DNA of 64,000 nt from an uncultured Bacteroidota bacterium (GTDB lineage Bacteria; Bacteroidota; Bacteroidia; Chitinophagales; Chitinophagaceae), in NCBI GenBank assembly GCA_903874055.1, contig CAIQQR010000079.1, forward strand, positions 1 to 64,000, written 5' to 3'. Made by a program: the position numbers and the translations under genes. Under the pieces are notes generated by a model. That model had not been told where the DNA came from. It ran no database searches and worked only from the letters and a program-made list of their open reading frames with translations. Positions 1 through 8,293 of this stretch are shown one piece after another (the stretch's first letter is position 1; each line of letters starts with the position of its first letter).

Positions 1-1167
1 CTTACTTATGCCGAAATTGGACAACGTTTACCTGTAATGGGCGGGTATTATAAAGTGTTTGCGCATTGCTATCATCCTGGAGTTGGATTTACCATTAATG
101 TACTCATATTAATTAGTAATGCAGCTTCTCTTGCGGTGGTTGCTTTAATTGGTGCTGACTATGTAAGTGATTTAGTTTTTGGTCATCCTTCAAGTACTTT
201 CTTTAATGTTTGTATAGCATCATTGTCTGTAGGACTTTTTTATATTGTTAATTTATTAGGATTAAAAACAAGTAGCAGAACGCAAAATATTTTGATGATT
301 GTAAAAATCAGTTTGATACTTTTATTAATTTCTTCATTGTTCAAAGGGGTAACGGTTCCAATTCATGGTGTAAACGAAGGTACCATTCGGGTGTATGATG
401 GAAGCAATGGTTATTTGTTATTGCTAGTAAGTTTAGTGTCCGTATTTTTTACATACGGAGGATATCAGCAAACCATCAATTTTGGTTCTGAAATAAAATC
501 TGCTAAAACAATGCAAAGAGGAATTGTACTGGGCATATTGATTGTGTTGTTTTTATATTTAGCTATTAACTATACCTATATAAAAGTGATTGGGTTTGAG
601 CACATGAAAAATGCCAATGCCATTGGATCCTTATTATTTGAAGCATGGTTTGGGAAATATGGTGCAAAGGCTTTTGATTTTGCAATGGTATTAAGTGTAC
701 TTGCTTATGTAAACGTTATTTTAATGAGTAATCCTCGTGTGATGTTTGCCATGAGTGAGGACAAAGTATTACCAAAATTATTTCAACAAAAACATCCAAA
801 AACTGAAGCATTGGTTCCTGGCTTAACTGTATTTGCGATAACCACTATTTTAATCACCTTTTTTGGTAAAGGAGTGGATGATGTATTAAGCTTTAGTATC
901 TTTTTAGACTGTATGGGTATGAGCACATCTGCGGCAACTTTATTTATTTTAAGAAGTAAGGGGCAGGGAGATACCTCAGTTACGGGCTATTTAAAAAAGT
1001 GGACACCTATATTTTGTACCGTTTTTGTTTTATCCTATGCATTTGTTGCCATTGCAGTAGTCATTGACAAGCCTTATGCGGCATTAACGGCAGTTATTTT
1101 AATCATTATTGTATTAATCTTGTACAGATTATTCTATTATGAAAAAGTACCAAAAACAATCAATTAA
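1..1167 (+). CDS. APC-superfamily amino acid permease (5' partial)
   Basis: This is the C-terminal 388 residues of a multi-spanning amino acid transporter of the inner membrane. The frame is open from base 1 (LTYAEIGQRLPVMGGYY), which matches the TM2/loop region of APC permeases, so the start lies upstream and the ATG at 37 is internal. About ten hydrophobic segments follow. Substrate cannot be read from sequence. A hairpin that looks like a weak terminator lies between this gene and the next at 1245-1266. The family call is firm and the substrate is unknown. Confidence 0.85.
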   Translation, partial: LTYAEIGQRLPVMGGYYKVFAHCYHPGVGFTINVLILISNAASLAVVALIGADYVSDLVFGHPSSTFFNVCIASLSVGLFYIVNLLGLKTSSRTQNILMIVKISLILLLISSLFKGVTVPIHGVNEGTIRVYDGSNGYLLLLVSLVSVFFTYGGYQQTINFGSEIKSAKTMQRGIVLGILIVLFLYLAINYTYIKVIGFEHMKNANAIGSLLFEAWFGKYGAKAFDFAMVLSVLAYVNVILMSNPRVMFAMSEDKVLPKLFQQKHPKTEALVPGLTVFAITTILITFFGKGVDDVLSFSIFLDCMGMSTSAATLFILRSKGQGDTSVTGYLKKWTPIFCTVFVLSYAFVAIAVVIDKPYAALTAVILIIIVLILYRLFYYEKVPKTIN

Positions 1168-1222
1168 AGGTGAATTTAGCCTTTCATGTATCTAAATACT
1201 TGTTTAATATAGTTGGGTTTCC

Positions 1223-1245
1223 GTTTGTCTAAAAATTAGACAAGT
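1223..1245. promoter_or_regulatory. Inverted repeat upstream of tolC-like gene, candidate operator
   Basis: TTGTCTAA (1225-1232) and TTAGACAA (1236-1243) form a perfect 8-base inverted repeat with a 3-base spacer, extendable by G-T pairs. It sits about 17-35 bases upstream of the TATTTTTG box at 1260, where a repressor or activator of the efflux genes could bind. It could equally be a small RNA hairpin in the permease mRNA tail. Confidence 0.4.
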
Positions 1246-1267
1246 AGGCTTTATTAGCCTATTTTTG
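1245..1267 (+). promoter_or_regulatory. Hairpin with U-tract that doubles as the -7 box of the efflux operon
   Basis: TAGGCT (1245-1250) pairs with AGCCTA (1256-1261) around a TTATT loop and is followed by TTTTT, a short intrinsic-terminator-like structure for the upstream permease. The same bases 1260-1267 read TATTTTTG, an exact Bacteroidota -7 box, 30 bases before the ATG at 1298. Terminator and promoter appear to share sequence. Confidence 0.5.
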
Positions 1268-1297
1268 TATTGTAATAAATGCGTTCAAAATAATCAC

Positions 1298-2758
1298 ATG
1301 AAATACATATTATATTTATTTTTTATAACAATTTCGCTAAGTGCAACTGCTCAAACTCCTCAACAATGGGATTTAAAAACCTGTGTGGAGTATGCAATTC
1401 AACACAATATATCTGTCCAACAAGCAGATATTCAATCGAGATTGGCAAAGCTTCAATCTGAATTGGCTAAATCAAATCAGTTGCCCACTTTAAATGGTTC
1501 AACCGGTATGGGTTTAAGATTAGGTCGTTCAATTGATCCAACCACCAATGGTTTTACCAACACTCAATTCTTGTACAACAACTTTGGAATGAATGGAGGT
1601 GTACAAATATTTAATGCTGGTAAACTTAAAAACAATGCGGATGCTGCTAATTTAAGTTGGCAGGCATCCGAAGCAGATAAGCAAAACACATCAAATGATA
1701 TTTCATTGAGTGTGGCTACTTATTATTTACAAGTTTTATCTGCCATTGAGCAAGCTGAAATCGCTAAAATTCAAATTGGGCAAACAACACAGCAGTTAGC
1801 AGCTACTAAAAAAAGAGTAGAAGTTGGCTTGCTTCCAGAATTAAATTTATTAGAGTTAGAAACACAATTGGCGAACGATAGCAGTACTTATATTTCTGCA
1901 AATGCAAATGTGGAACAAAGTAAAATGTCCATGAAGGCTTTATTAAATTTAGATGCTAGTCAGCCATTTGATATTCAAGTGCAAGCAGTGGATCAAATTA
2001 AATTACAGTCTTTTGCCGACTTACAACCTGACTACGTTTATACTGTAGCAGCTGCAAATTTACCAAGTGTCAAAGCGGCTAATTTACGAGTGAAAGTTGC
2101 TGAAAAAAATAAATTAGTAGCTAAAGCAAATTTTTATCCAACATTAAGTTTTGGGTATAATTTAAGTTCTAACTTTTCGAATGTATTTAATTATGTGAGT
2201 GGCTACAACCTAACAGGAGTAAGCACTCCAAATGCAACTACTCCATTTGTAACAGTGAATAGCGCTAAATATTATATACAAAGTCCAGTATTTTCGCCCG
2301 TTACTACACAAAGAAATTGGGGTAATATTTGGAATGGTTGGGGCGATCAAGTAAATAACAACTTTGGTCAAAGTTTTGGTCTTCAAATGTCTATTCCAAT
2401 TTTTAATGGTAATCAATCAAAAATTACTTATAAGCAGTCTTTGTTAAATTATCGTAATGCAAGTCTTACACAAGAAAATACCAATCTTAAATTAAAGCAA
2501 GATATCTATACAGCTTATAATAATGCAGTAATTGCATTTAATAAATTAGTGGCAAATCAAAAAGCAACTGCTTCTGCTGAAAAAACGTATTTATTTGCTA
2601 CAAAAAGATATGACTTAGGTTTATTAGGAACTATTGAATTGTTAAACAATCAAAATAATTTCCTTAAAGCAAAAATGAATTTTAAAGCTGCTCAATACGA
2701 GTATGTTTTCAGAATTAAATTATTAGAATTTTATAAAGGAGAATCCCTTTCACTATAA
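1298..2758 (+). CDS. TolC family outer membrane efflux protein
   Basis: A 486-residue outer membrane channel of the TolC/OEP family, the exit duct of a tripartite exporter. The start chosen is the ATG at 1298 (MKYILYLFF), which gives a clean signal peptide ending SATAQ; the TTG at 1265 would add 11 residues ahead of it. Two OEP repeats are visible, each with long heptad-rich helices (about residues 110-220 and 370-480). An HlyD-like adaptor follows 29 bases downstream on the same strand, so the two are probably co-transcribed. Confidence 0.9.
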   Translation: MKYILYLFFITISLSATAQTPQQWDLKTCVEYAIQHNISVQQADIQSRLAKLQSELAKSNQLPTLNGSTGMGLRLGRSIDPTTNGFTNTQFLYNNFGMNGGVQIFNAGKLKNNADAANLSWQASEADKQNTSNDISLSVATYYLQVLSAIEQAEIAKIQIGQTTQQLAATKKRVEVGLLPELNLLELETQLANDSSTYISANANVEQSKMSMKALLNLDASQPFDIQVQAVDQIKLQSFADLQPDYVYTVAAANLPSVKAANLRVKVAEKNKLVAKANFYPTLSFGYNLSSNFSNVFNYVSGYNLTGVSTPNATTPFVTVNSAKYYIQSPVFSPVTTQRNWGNIWNGWGDQVNNNFGQSFGLQMSIPIFNGNQSKITYKQSLLNYRNASLTQENTNLKLKQDIYTAYNNAVIAFNKLVANQKATASAEKTYLFATKRYDLGLLGTIELLNNQNNFLKAKMNFKAAQYEYVFRIKLLEFYKGESLSL

Positions 2759-2787
2759 ATAAATAAGCATAAAATAAATAGCGCGTT

Positions 2788-4137
2788 ATGAATAAGAAAT
2801 TAATTTGGGTACTAGTTGGAATAGCTGCAGTCATTATCCTTTTAGTAGGATTAAAAAAAGCAGGTGTTATTGGTAAAGAAACAGGAGAGGAAGTTACTTC
2901 CGAAAAAGTACAATTACGTACTATCACAGAATCGGTAAATGCGAGTGGTAAAATTTACCCAGAAATTGAAGTAAAAGTAAGTCCAGATATCTCTGGGGAA
3001 ATTGTAAACTTATTTGTGGAGGAAGGAGACAAAGTTACAAAAGGTCAAGTTCTTGCTAAGATATATGCTGATATTTATTCAACACAAAGAGACCAAGCAA
3101 ATGCAAGTGTGAATCAGTTCCAAGCACAATATGAAAATATTAAAGCGTCCCTAAGTGGTTTAAAAACAAGCTACGATAATGCAAAAACAACTTATGATCG
3201 TTACAAAAAATTATTAGATGATAAAATTGTATCAAGATCTGAATTTGAGCAAACTGAGCAAGCGTATCGTTCTGCTGAGTCTAGTTATTTAGGTGCTTTA
3301 CAAACTATTAAAAGTGGTGCTGCACAAATTCAAGGTGTTCGCGCACAATTATCGCGCGCCGAAAAAGATTTAGCACGTACCACCATTACTGCTCCAATGG
3401 ACGGTATCATTAGTTCAATGAGTGTTAAGAAAGGCGAACGTGTGGTGGGTACAGCACAAATGGCAGGAACTGAAATGATGCGTGTTGCAGATATGAAAAG
3501 TATTGAAGTAAGAGTTGATGTTGGTGAGAATGATATTACCAAAGTGAAAATTGGGGATACGGCTTTAGTGGAAGTGGATGCTTATAATAATAGAAAATTT
3601 AAAGGAGTTGTTTATAAAATTGCTAATCCAGTAACTGCTGCTACTGCCGTAACTGCTTCAACTGAGGTGGCTAACTATAAAGTCCATATTCGTTTAGAGC
3701 CTTCAAGCTATGAAGACTTAATTAAAGAAAACAGCAAGTTTCCTTTCCGTCCAGGAATGACTGCTAGTGCAGATATTCAAACAAAATCAAAAGCAAACGT
3801 AATTTCGATTCCATTAAATGCGGTAACTACAAGAGATAAGGAAGGAAATGGAAAAGATACAAAAGTGTCTACTAAAACAGATGATAAAGCAGCACCTGCT
3901 GCAACAAGCAAAGAAGATGATTTAAATGAAGTAGTTTTTGTTTTACAAAAAGACAATAAGGTTAAAATGGTAAAAGTAAAAACAGCTATTCAAGACCTTA
4001 ATTATATCGAAGTGAGTGGCTTGAAAGTGGGAGAGGAAGTGATCACTGGGCCATATAGCACTGTGAGTAAATTATTAAAAGACGGAACCTTGGTAAAAGT
4101 GGTTACAAAGGATAAATTATTTGAAGAAAAGAAATAG
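2788..4137 (+). CDS. HlyD/AcrA-type efflux periplasmic adaptor subunit
   Basis: A 449-residue membrane fusion protein linking an inner membrane pump to the TolC-like channel encoded just upstream. An N-terminal anchor (about residues 5-24), a split lipoyl/barrel-sandwich segment (about 50-95 and 200-215), a long coiled-coil hairpin (about 95-195) and beta-barrel domains are visible. The C-terminal part has a Lys/Asp-rich linker near residue 350. No ATPase or permease follows; a strong terminator ends the operon, so the translocase must be elsewhere. Confidence 0.9.
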   Translation: MNKKLIWVLVGIAAVIILLVGLKKAGVIGKETGEEVTSEKVQLRTITESVNASGKIYPEIEVKVSPDISGEIVNLFVEEGDKVTKGQVLAKIYADIYSTQRDQANASVNQFQAQYENIKASLSGLKTSYDNAKTTYDRYKKLLDDKIVSRSEFEQTEQAYRSAESSYLGALQTIKSGAAQIQGVRAQLSRAEKDLARTTITAPMDGIISSMSVKKGERVVGTAQMAGTEMMRVADMKSIEVRVDVGENDITKVKIGDTALVEVDAYNNRKFKGVVYKIANPVTAATAVTASTEVANYKVHIRLEPSSYEDLIKENSKFPFRPGMTASADIQTKSKANVISIPLNAVTTRDKEGNGKDTKVSTKTDDKAAPAATSKEDDLNEVVFVLQKDNKVKMVKVKTAIQDLNYIEVSGLKVGEEVITGPYSTVSKLLKDGTLVKVVTKDKLFEEKK

Positions 4138-4171
4138 AATCACATAAACTAGGATATATTAAACCGAAAAG

Positions 4172-4204
4172 GGGGCACATCTAAAAAATGTGTCCCTTTT
4201 TTTA
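4172..4204 (+). terminator. Intrinsic terminator after the TolC/HlyD operon
   Basis: A nine-pair stem (4172-4180 with 4188-4196, one G-T wobble) with a short A-rich loop is followed by a T-rich run. It closes the efflux pair and sits directly in front of the gpsA promoter. Confidence 0.85.
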
Positions 4205-4212
4205 TGTTTTTG

Positions 4213-4220
4213 TATCTTTG
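4213..4220 (+). promoter_or_regulatory. gpsA promoter -7 box, near-leaderless
   Basis: TATCTTTG matches the Bacteroidota TAnnTTTG box exactly. Only four bases separate it from the gpsA ATG at 4225, so the transcript should start at or next to the start codon. Confidence 0.65.
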
Positions 4221-4224
4221 TTAA

Positions 4225-5238
4225 ATGAACACAAAACGTATTGGTATCATTGGGAGTGGAAGCTGGGCTACTGCGATTGCTAAAATGGTAACTGACAATG
4301 GATTTACAATCAATTGGTGGGTTAGGCAGGATAGTAATATTGAGTACTTCCAAAAGCGTCATCATAACCCACACTATTTAAGAAATGCGTATTTTGATGT
4401 TTCCAAAATTGAATTTTCTGATGATGTTAGTAAGGTAGTAGAAGGGGCTGATATAGTTGTTATAGCGGTGCCCTCAATACACTTGGAATCTTCTCTTTCC
4501 CCTTTAAATGCAAATGCTTTTAAAGGAAAAAAAGTAATCTCTGCTGTTAAAGGAGTTGTCCCAAAGTTGAATATTTTATTGAATGAGTACATGGCTCAAA
4601 AATTTCAGGTGCCTATTGAGGACTACTTTACTTTATTAGGGCCTAGTCATGCCGAAGAAGTGGCTTCTGAACAATTGTCCTATTTAACTTTTTCGGGAGT
4701 GGATACCATAGCAACAACTCAAATTGCCGCTTGTTTTAACAATGAATACATCAATACCATTGTAAATAATGATGTGTTTGGTGTTCAATATGCGAGTATT
4801 GTTAAAAATATTTATGCACTTGGGGCGGGGATTGCCCATGGTCTTGAATATGGTGATAATTTCTTGAGTGTTTATATTGCCAATTGTGCCAGTGAAATGA
4901 AGTTGTTATTAAAGGCTATCATGGAAAAAACAGGGCATAAATGTGATCAGGTTAATTATTCAGCATCGGTGTATTTAGGTGACTTATTAGTGACTTGTTA
5001 TTCATTACATAGTCGTAATAGAACTTTTGGAAACATGATTGGAAAAGGATATTCTGTGCGTGCTGCAGAACTTGAAATGAATATGGTTGCCGAAGGATAT
5101 AATGCTTGTAAATGTATTTTGGCGATCAATAAAAATATCAATGCGCCACTTCCTATTATCACTGCTATTTATAAAATACTTTGGGAAGGTGCTGATCCTG
5201 GGGAAACTTTTAAGGAAATTGAAAAAATCCTTATCTAG
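4225..5238 (+). CDS. gpsA: NAD(P)-dependent glycerol-3-phosphate dehydrogenase
   Basis: Makes sn-glycerol-3-phosphate from dihydroxyacetone phosphate for phospholipid synthesis, in the cytosol. The 337-residue length is typical. The Rossmann motif GSGSWA (residues 10-15) is at the N-terminus, followed by the AVKG segment near residue 110 and the VKNIYALGAGI stretch near 190 that carries the catalytic lysine. It is transcribed alone, between a terminator and the convergent hemW. The call is firm. Confidence 0.95.
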   Translation: MNTKRIGIIGSGSWATAIAKMVTDNGFTINWWVRQDSNIEYFQKRHHNPHYLRNAYFDVSKIEFSDDVSKVVEGADIVVIAVPSIHLESSLSPLNANAFKGKKVISAVKGVVPKLNILLNEYMAQKFQVPIEDYFTLLGPSHAEEVASEQLSYLTFSGVDTIATTQIAACFNNEYINTIVNNDVFGVQYASIVKNIYALGAGIAHGLEYGDNFLSVYIANCASEMKLLLKAIMEKTGHKCDQVNYSASVYLGDLLVTCYSLHSRNRTFGNMIGKGYSVRAAELEMNMVAEGYNACKCILAINKNINAPLPIITAIYKILWEGADPGETFKEIEKILI

Positions 5239-5250
5239 TTGGTTGTTGCA

Positions 5251-6378
5251 TTAATCAACAATAAAAAATTCACTTGCGATTCCATCAGCCAAAAATCTAG
5301 CATTTTTAGTTATTGTAAATCCTTGTAAAGTCGCTTCTATTTTCCCATTTTGTAAAAAAGCGTTTGAAATCGTTTTTGTATGTTCCAAGTAAGCAACGCC
5401 AAAACGTTTTTCAATATCAGCTAATGAAAAGCCTTCCTGTAACCTCAATGAAATCATCATATATTCATTGTATTGAGTAGCCGTTTCTAATTGCTCTTTT
5501 TCAAAAGGGACTTTATTGTCTTCTAATGATTTTATATAAAGTGCATTGTTGGCAATATTCCACTGTCTTGAATGTTGGTTAAAAGAATGTGCTGATGGCC
5601 CCAAGCCCAAATAGGGCAGGCCTTTCCAATAACCGCTATTGTGTTTGCTTTGATGTCCAGGCAAGGCAAAATTGGAAATCTCATAATGCTCAAAACCTAT
5701 TTTGGTAAGTGCATCTACTACTATTTCAAAATGCCTTGCTTGTTTCTCCGTATCAATATTTTCAATTTTATTTTGTTGAATTAGATGATGGAGTGTTGTC
5801 TTTTCTTCTACTGTTAAAGCATAGCATGAAATATGAGGAATCTGATATTGATGTAGTATTTCAATATCTTTTAATAATGCCTCATCTGTTAAATGAGGAG
5901 TGCCATAAATTAAATCGGTGCTTAAATTATAAATATTTGCCTCTTGTGCAAACCTGATTGCGTTATGTGATTGTTGAGTGCTATGTGCGCGATTCATCCA
6001 GGAAAGTGCTTCCTCTTGAAAACTTTGAATACCTATGCTTAATCGATTAATACCCTTTGATGCCCACATTTTAGTTTTAGCTAAATCAATATCGTCAGGG
6101 TTGGCTTCTAAGCTGAATTCAAACCTAGGATCAATTGTAAAGTTTTCGTGAATTGCCTTCAATATTTTGTCAATATGTTCGGCACTCAAAAGAGAAGGGG
6201 TTCCACCACCAAAATACAGGGTTTCCACCTTATCATTCAAGTAGTCTTTTTGTAATGCTATTTCTTTTACAAGGGCATTCACGAATGCATCAATTTGTTC
6301 GATTTGTGTTGAAAAATGAAAATTACAGTAATGACAGGCTTTTCTGCAAAAGGGAATATGGATATAAATGCCTGACAT
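5251..6378 (-). CDS. hemW: HemW-like radical SAM protein (heme chaperone)
   Basis: A 375-residue radical SAM protein of the HemN/HemW group. The Fe-S motif is C11-x3-C15-x2-C18 followed by N19-F20; true HemN enzymes have a fourth cysteine at that last position, so this is the HemW type, thought to deliver heme rather than oxidise coproporphyrinogen. The GGGTPS motif and the C-terminal HemN domain are present. It lies convergent to gpsA and divergent from the DUF4271-hemD pair, a second tetrapyrrole-related locus. Confidence 0.92.
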   Translation of the reverse strand: MSGIYIHIPFCRKACHYCNFHFSTQIEQIDAFVNALVKEIALQKDYLNDKVETLYFGGGTPSLLSAEHIDKILKAIHENFTIDPRFEFSLEANPDDIDLAKTKMWASKGINRLSIGIQSFQEEALSWMNRAHSTQQSHNAIRFAQEANIYNLSTDLIYGTPHLTDEALLKDIEILHQYQIPHISCYALTVEEKTTLHHLIQQNKIENIDTEKQARHFEIVVDALTKIGFEHYEISNFALPGHQSKHNSGYWKGLPYLGLGPSAHSFNQHSRQWNIANNALYIKSLEDNKVPFEKEQLETATQYNEYMMISLRLQEGFSLADIEKRFGVAYLEHTKTISNAFLQNGKIEATLQGFTITKNARFLADGIASEFFIVD

Positions 6379-6394
6379 AATTATGATTAGTGAA

Positions 6395-6402
6395 CAAAGC
6401 TA
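6395..6402 (-). promoter_or_regulatory. hemW promoter -7 box
   Basis: On the reverse strand this reads TAGCTTTG, an exact TAnnTTTG match, 16 bases before the hemW ATG. Confidence 0.6.
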
Positions 6403-6434
6403 ACTATTAGTTACTAATTCTAATAGAGTATACT

Positions 6435-6442
6435 TATTTTTG
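6435..6442 (+). promoter_or_regulatory. DUF4271 gene promoter -7 box
   Basis: TATTTTTG ends two bases before the first of three consecutive ATG codons (6445, 6448, 6451). The transcript start is expected within this ATG run, so the mRNA is probably leaderless. Confidence 0.6.
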
Positions 6443-6444
6443 CA

Positions 6445-7464
6445 ATGATGATGTCTTTATTCAAAAGCTTTTTATTGGGAGGAATTTGCCTATTTATGCT
6501 CTCCGCATTTGGGCAAAAAGATACTGCCATGCTCAAAATGGATACCTCTAATAAGTTAGTTGACTCTACTTCAAAAAAAGACACCCTTTTAATTAAGTAT
6601 ATTCCTGTTTTACCAAAAACCTACCAACATGAAGATGCTTGGTTTATTCAAAATTTACATATCAGTATTGCAGATACCAATATTGATATTCTAAAAGATT
6701 ATAAAAATTATTATGCCCAAAAAAATACTGCATTTAAATTGTATTTTAAAAATAGTGTTAAAGCAAATGGGGGACAAATTATTTATAAAATTGAACAAAG
6801 ATATTCTCTGCCAGACAAAGATTTACTTTATTACTTGCTCATTGGAATTATTTTATTGTATGGCCTAATAAATAATTTATACCCTCAATATTATCCAAAA
6901 CTGTTCAGTCAATTTAGCCAATCTTCATTAAGGATGATACAAAATAGGGAGCAGTTAGTGCAAAATACAGTGGCCTCATTAGCCTCAAACATTAATTTTG
7001 TTTTATCTTTTTCGTTAATGTCTACGCTGCTTATTTTTAATAGACATCTATTGCCTATATCCTTTTGGCAGGCTTACTTATACTTATGTGTCTTCTTTTT
7101 AATACTCAATTTAGGAAAGTATATTATTCTTCAATTGGTTGGCTACATTTTTAATGTAAAAGACTTGGTAAATACCTATGTTTTTGTGGTATTTTTAATT
7201 AACAAGGTTTTGGGGATATTATTGCTGCCATTTATTCTTATGCTGGCATTTTCAAAGCCTGCCTACTACACAATTGCCTTTGGGGGAGCTGCAATTTTGA
7301 CAATTTTGTTATTCTTATACCGATATTTATTCTCATTAACGTCTGTTAGGAACAAATTACATATATCTTCCTTTCATTTTTTTCTTTACCTTTGTGCTTT
7401 CGAAATATTGCCTCTCTTGATATTGTACAAATTTATCGTTCAATATTTAGGAGGAACTTATTAA
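6445..7464 (+). CDS. DUF4271 family membrane protein
   Basis: A 339-residue protein with an N-terminal signal-like segment (about residues 4-22, ending FGQ), a Thr/Ser/Lys-rich extracytoplasmic region of about 100 residues, then six or so transmembrane segments from residue 125 on. This is the DUF4271 architecture of Bacteroidota; its function is unknown. It lies 16 bases upstream of hemD and is probably in the same transcript. Three ATG codons in a row make the exact start uncertain by two residues. Confidence 0.8.
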   Translation: MMMSLFKSFLLGGICLFMLSAFGQKDTAMLKMDTSNKLVDSTSKKDTLLIKYIPVLPKTYQHEDAWFIQNLHISIADTNIDILKDYKNYYAQKNTAFKLYFKNSVKANGGQIIYKIEQRYSLPDKDLLYYLLIGIILLYGLINNLYPQYYPKLFSQFSQSSLRMIQNREQLVQNTVASLASNINFVLSFSLMSTLLIFNRHLLPISFWQAYLYLCVFFLILNLGKYIILQLVGYIFNVKDLVNTYVFVVFLINKVLGILLLPFILMLAFSKPAYYTIAFGGAAILTILLFLYRYLFSLTSVRNKLHISSFHFFLYLCAFEILPLLILYKFIVQYLGGTY

Positions 7465-7480
7465 AGAAGAATTGTGAAAA

Positions 7481-8284
7481 ATGGCAAAAGCAACTAGTGT
7501 AGAAAAAAAGACGGCGACAAATAAGTCCATTAAGAAAATCTTTATCTCACAAGCGCGACCTGAAAGTGAAAGGTCGCCTTATTTTGAGTTGGCTACTAAG
7601 CATAAAGTAGAATTGCATTTTCATCCCCTAATTGAATTGGTTTCTATTCCTTCAAAAGAGTTTAGAAAATCTAAAATAGATATTTCTACTTATACTGCTG
7701 TCATTTTTACAAGTAAAAATGCCATTGAACATTTTTTCAGAACCTGCGATGAGTTAAAAGTAAACGTTAGTCAAGACACTAAATATTTTTGTATTACAGA
7801 GTCGGTTGCCTTGTTTTTGCAAAAATTTATTATGTACCGAAAACGTAAAGTTTTCTTTGGTTCTGATGGCTCTAATAAAAAATTATTTGATGTTTTAAAT
7901 AAACACAAAGCGGCTGAGCGTTTCTTATATGTATGTAGTGAAAATCAACAAGACAACGAAATTGTAAATTGGTTAAAAGACCATAGCTGTCAATTTGATT
8001 TAGGGTATATGTATCGCTCGGTAAGCAGTGATTTAAAACATGTTTTTGATCAACATGAATACGATGTTATTTGTTTATTTACGCCAAGTGGTTTAAAAAG
8101 TTTATACGAAAACAAACCTGGTTTTATACAAAATGGTACGGCCATTTGTGCTTTTGGATCTAATACTTGCAAGGCGGTTGAAGATGCTGGCTTAACATTA
8201 CACATTCGAGTGCCAAGTCCTCAAACACCAAGTATGATGGCTGGTTTAGATTTATATTTAAGCCAACTAAGTAAAAAGAAATAA
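7481..8284 (+). CDS. hemD: Uroporphyrinogen-III synthase
   Basis: Cyclises hydroxymethylbilane to uroporphyrinogen III in heme synthesis. The 267-residue protein shows the two-domain HemD pattern: AVIFTSKNAIEHFF near residue 75 and VICLFTPSGLKSLYE near 200, with the Pro-rich tail PSPQTPSMM near residue 250. The family is poorly conserved, so the call rests on these motifs and on the DUF4271 neighbour, a pairing seen in Bacteroidota. Confidence 0.85.
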   Translation: MAKATSVEKKTATNKSIKKIFISQARPESERSPYFELATKHKVELHFHPLIELVSIPSKEFRKSKIDISTYTAVIFTSKNAIEHFFRTCDELKVNVSQDTKYFCITESVALFLQKFIMYRKRKVFFGSDGSNKKLFDVLNKHKAAERFLYVCSENQQDNEIVNWLKDHSCQFDLGYMYRSVSSDLKHVFDQHEYDVICLFTPSGLKSLYENKPGFIQNGTAICAFGSNTCKAVEDAGLTLHIRVPSPQTPSMMAGLDLYLSQLSKKK

Positions 8285-8293
8285 ATTGCATCA

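Noticed and set aside
5243-5261. TTGTTG/CAACAA inverted repeat between gpsA and hemW as a terminator
   Set aside because: Only six pairs, A/T-rich, and no T run follows in either direction.
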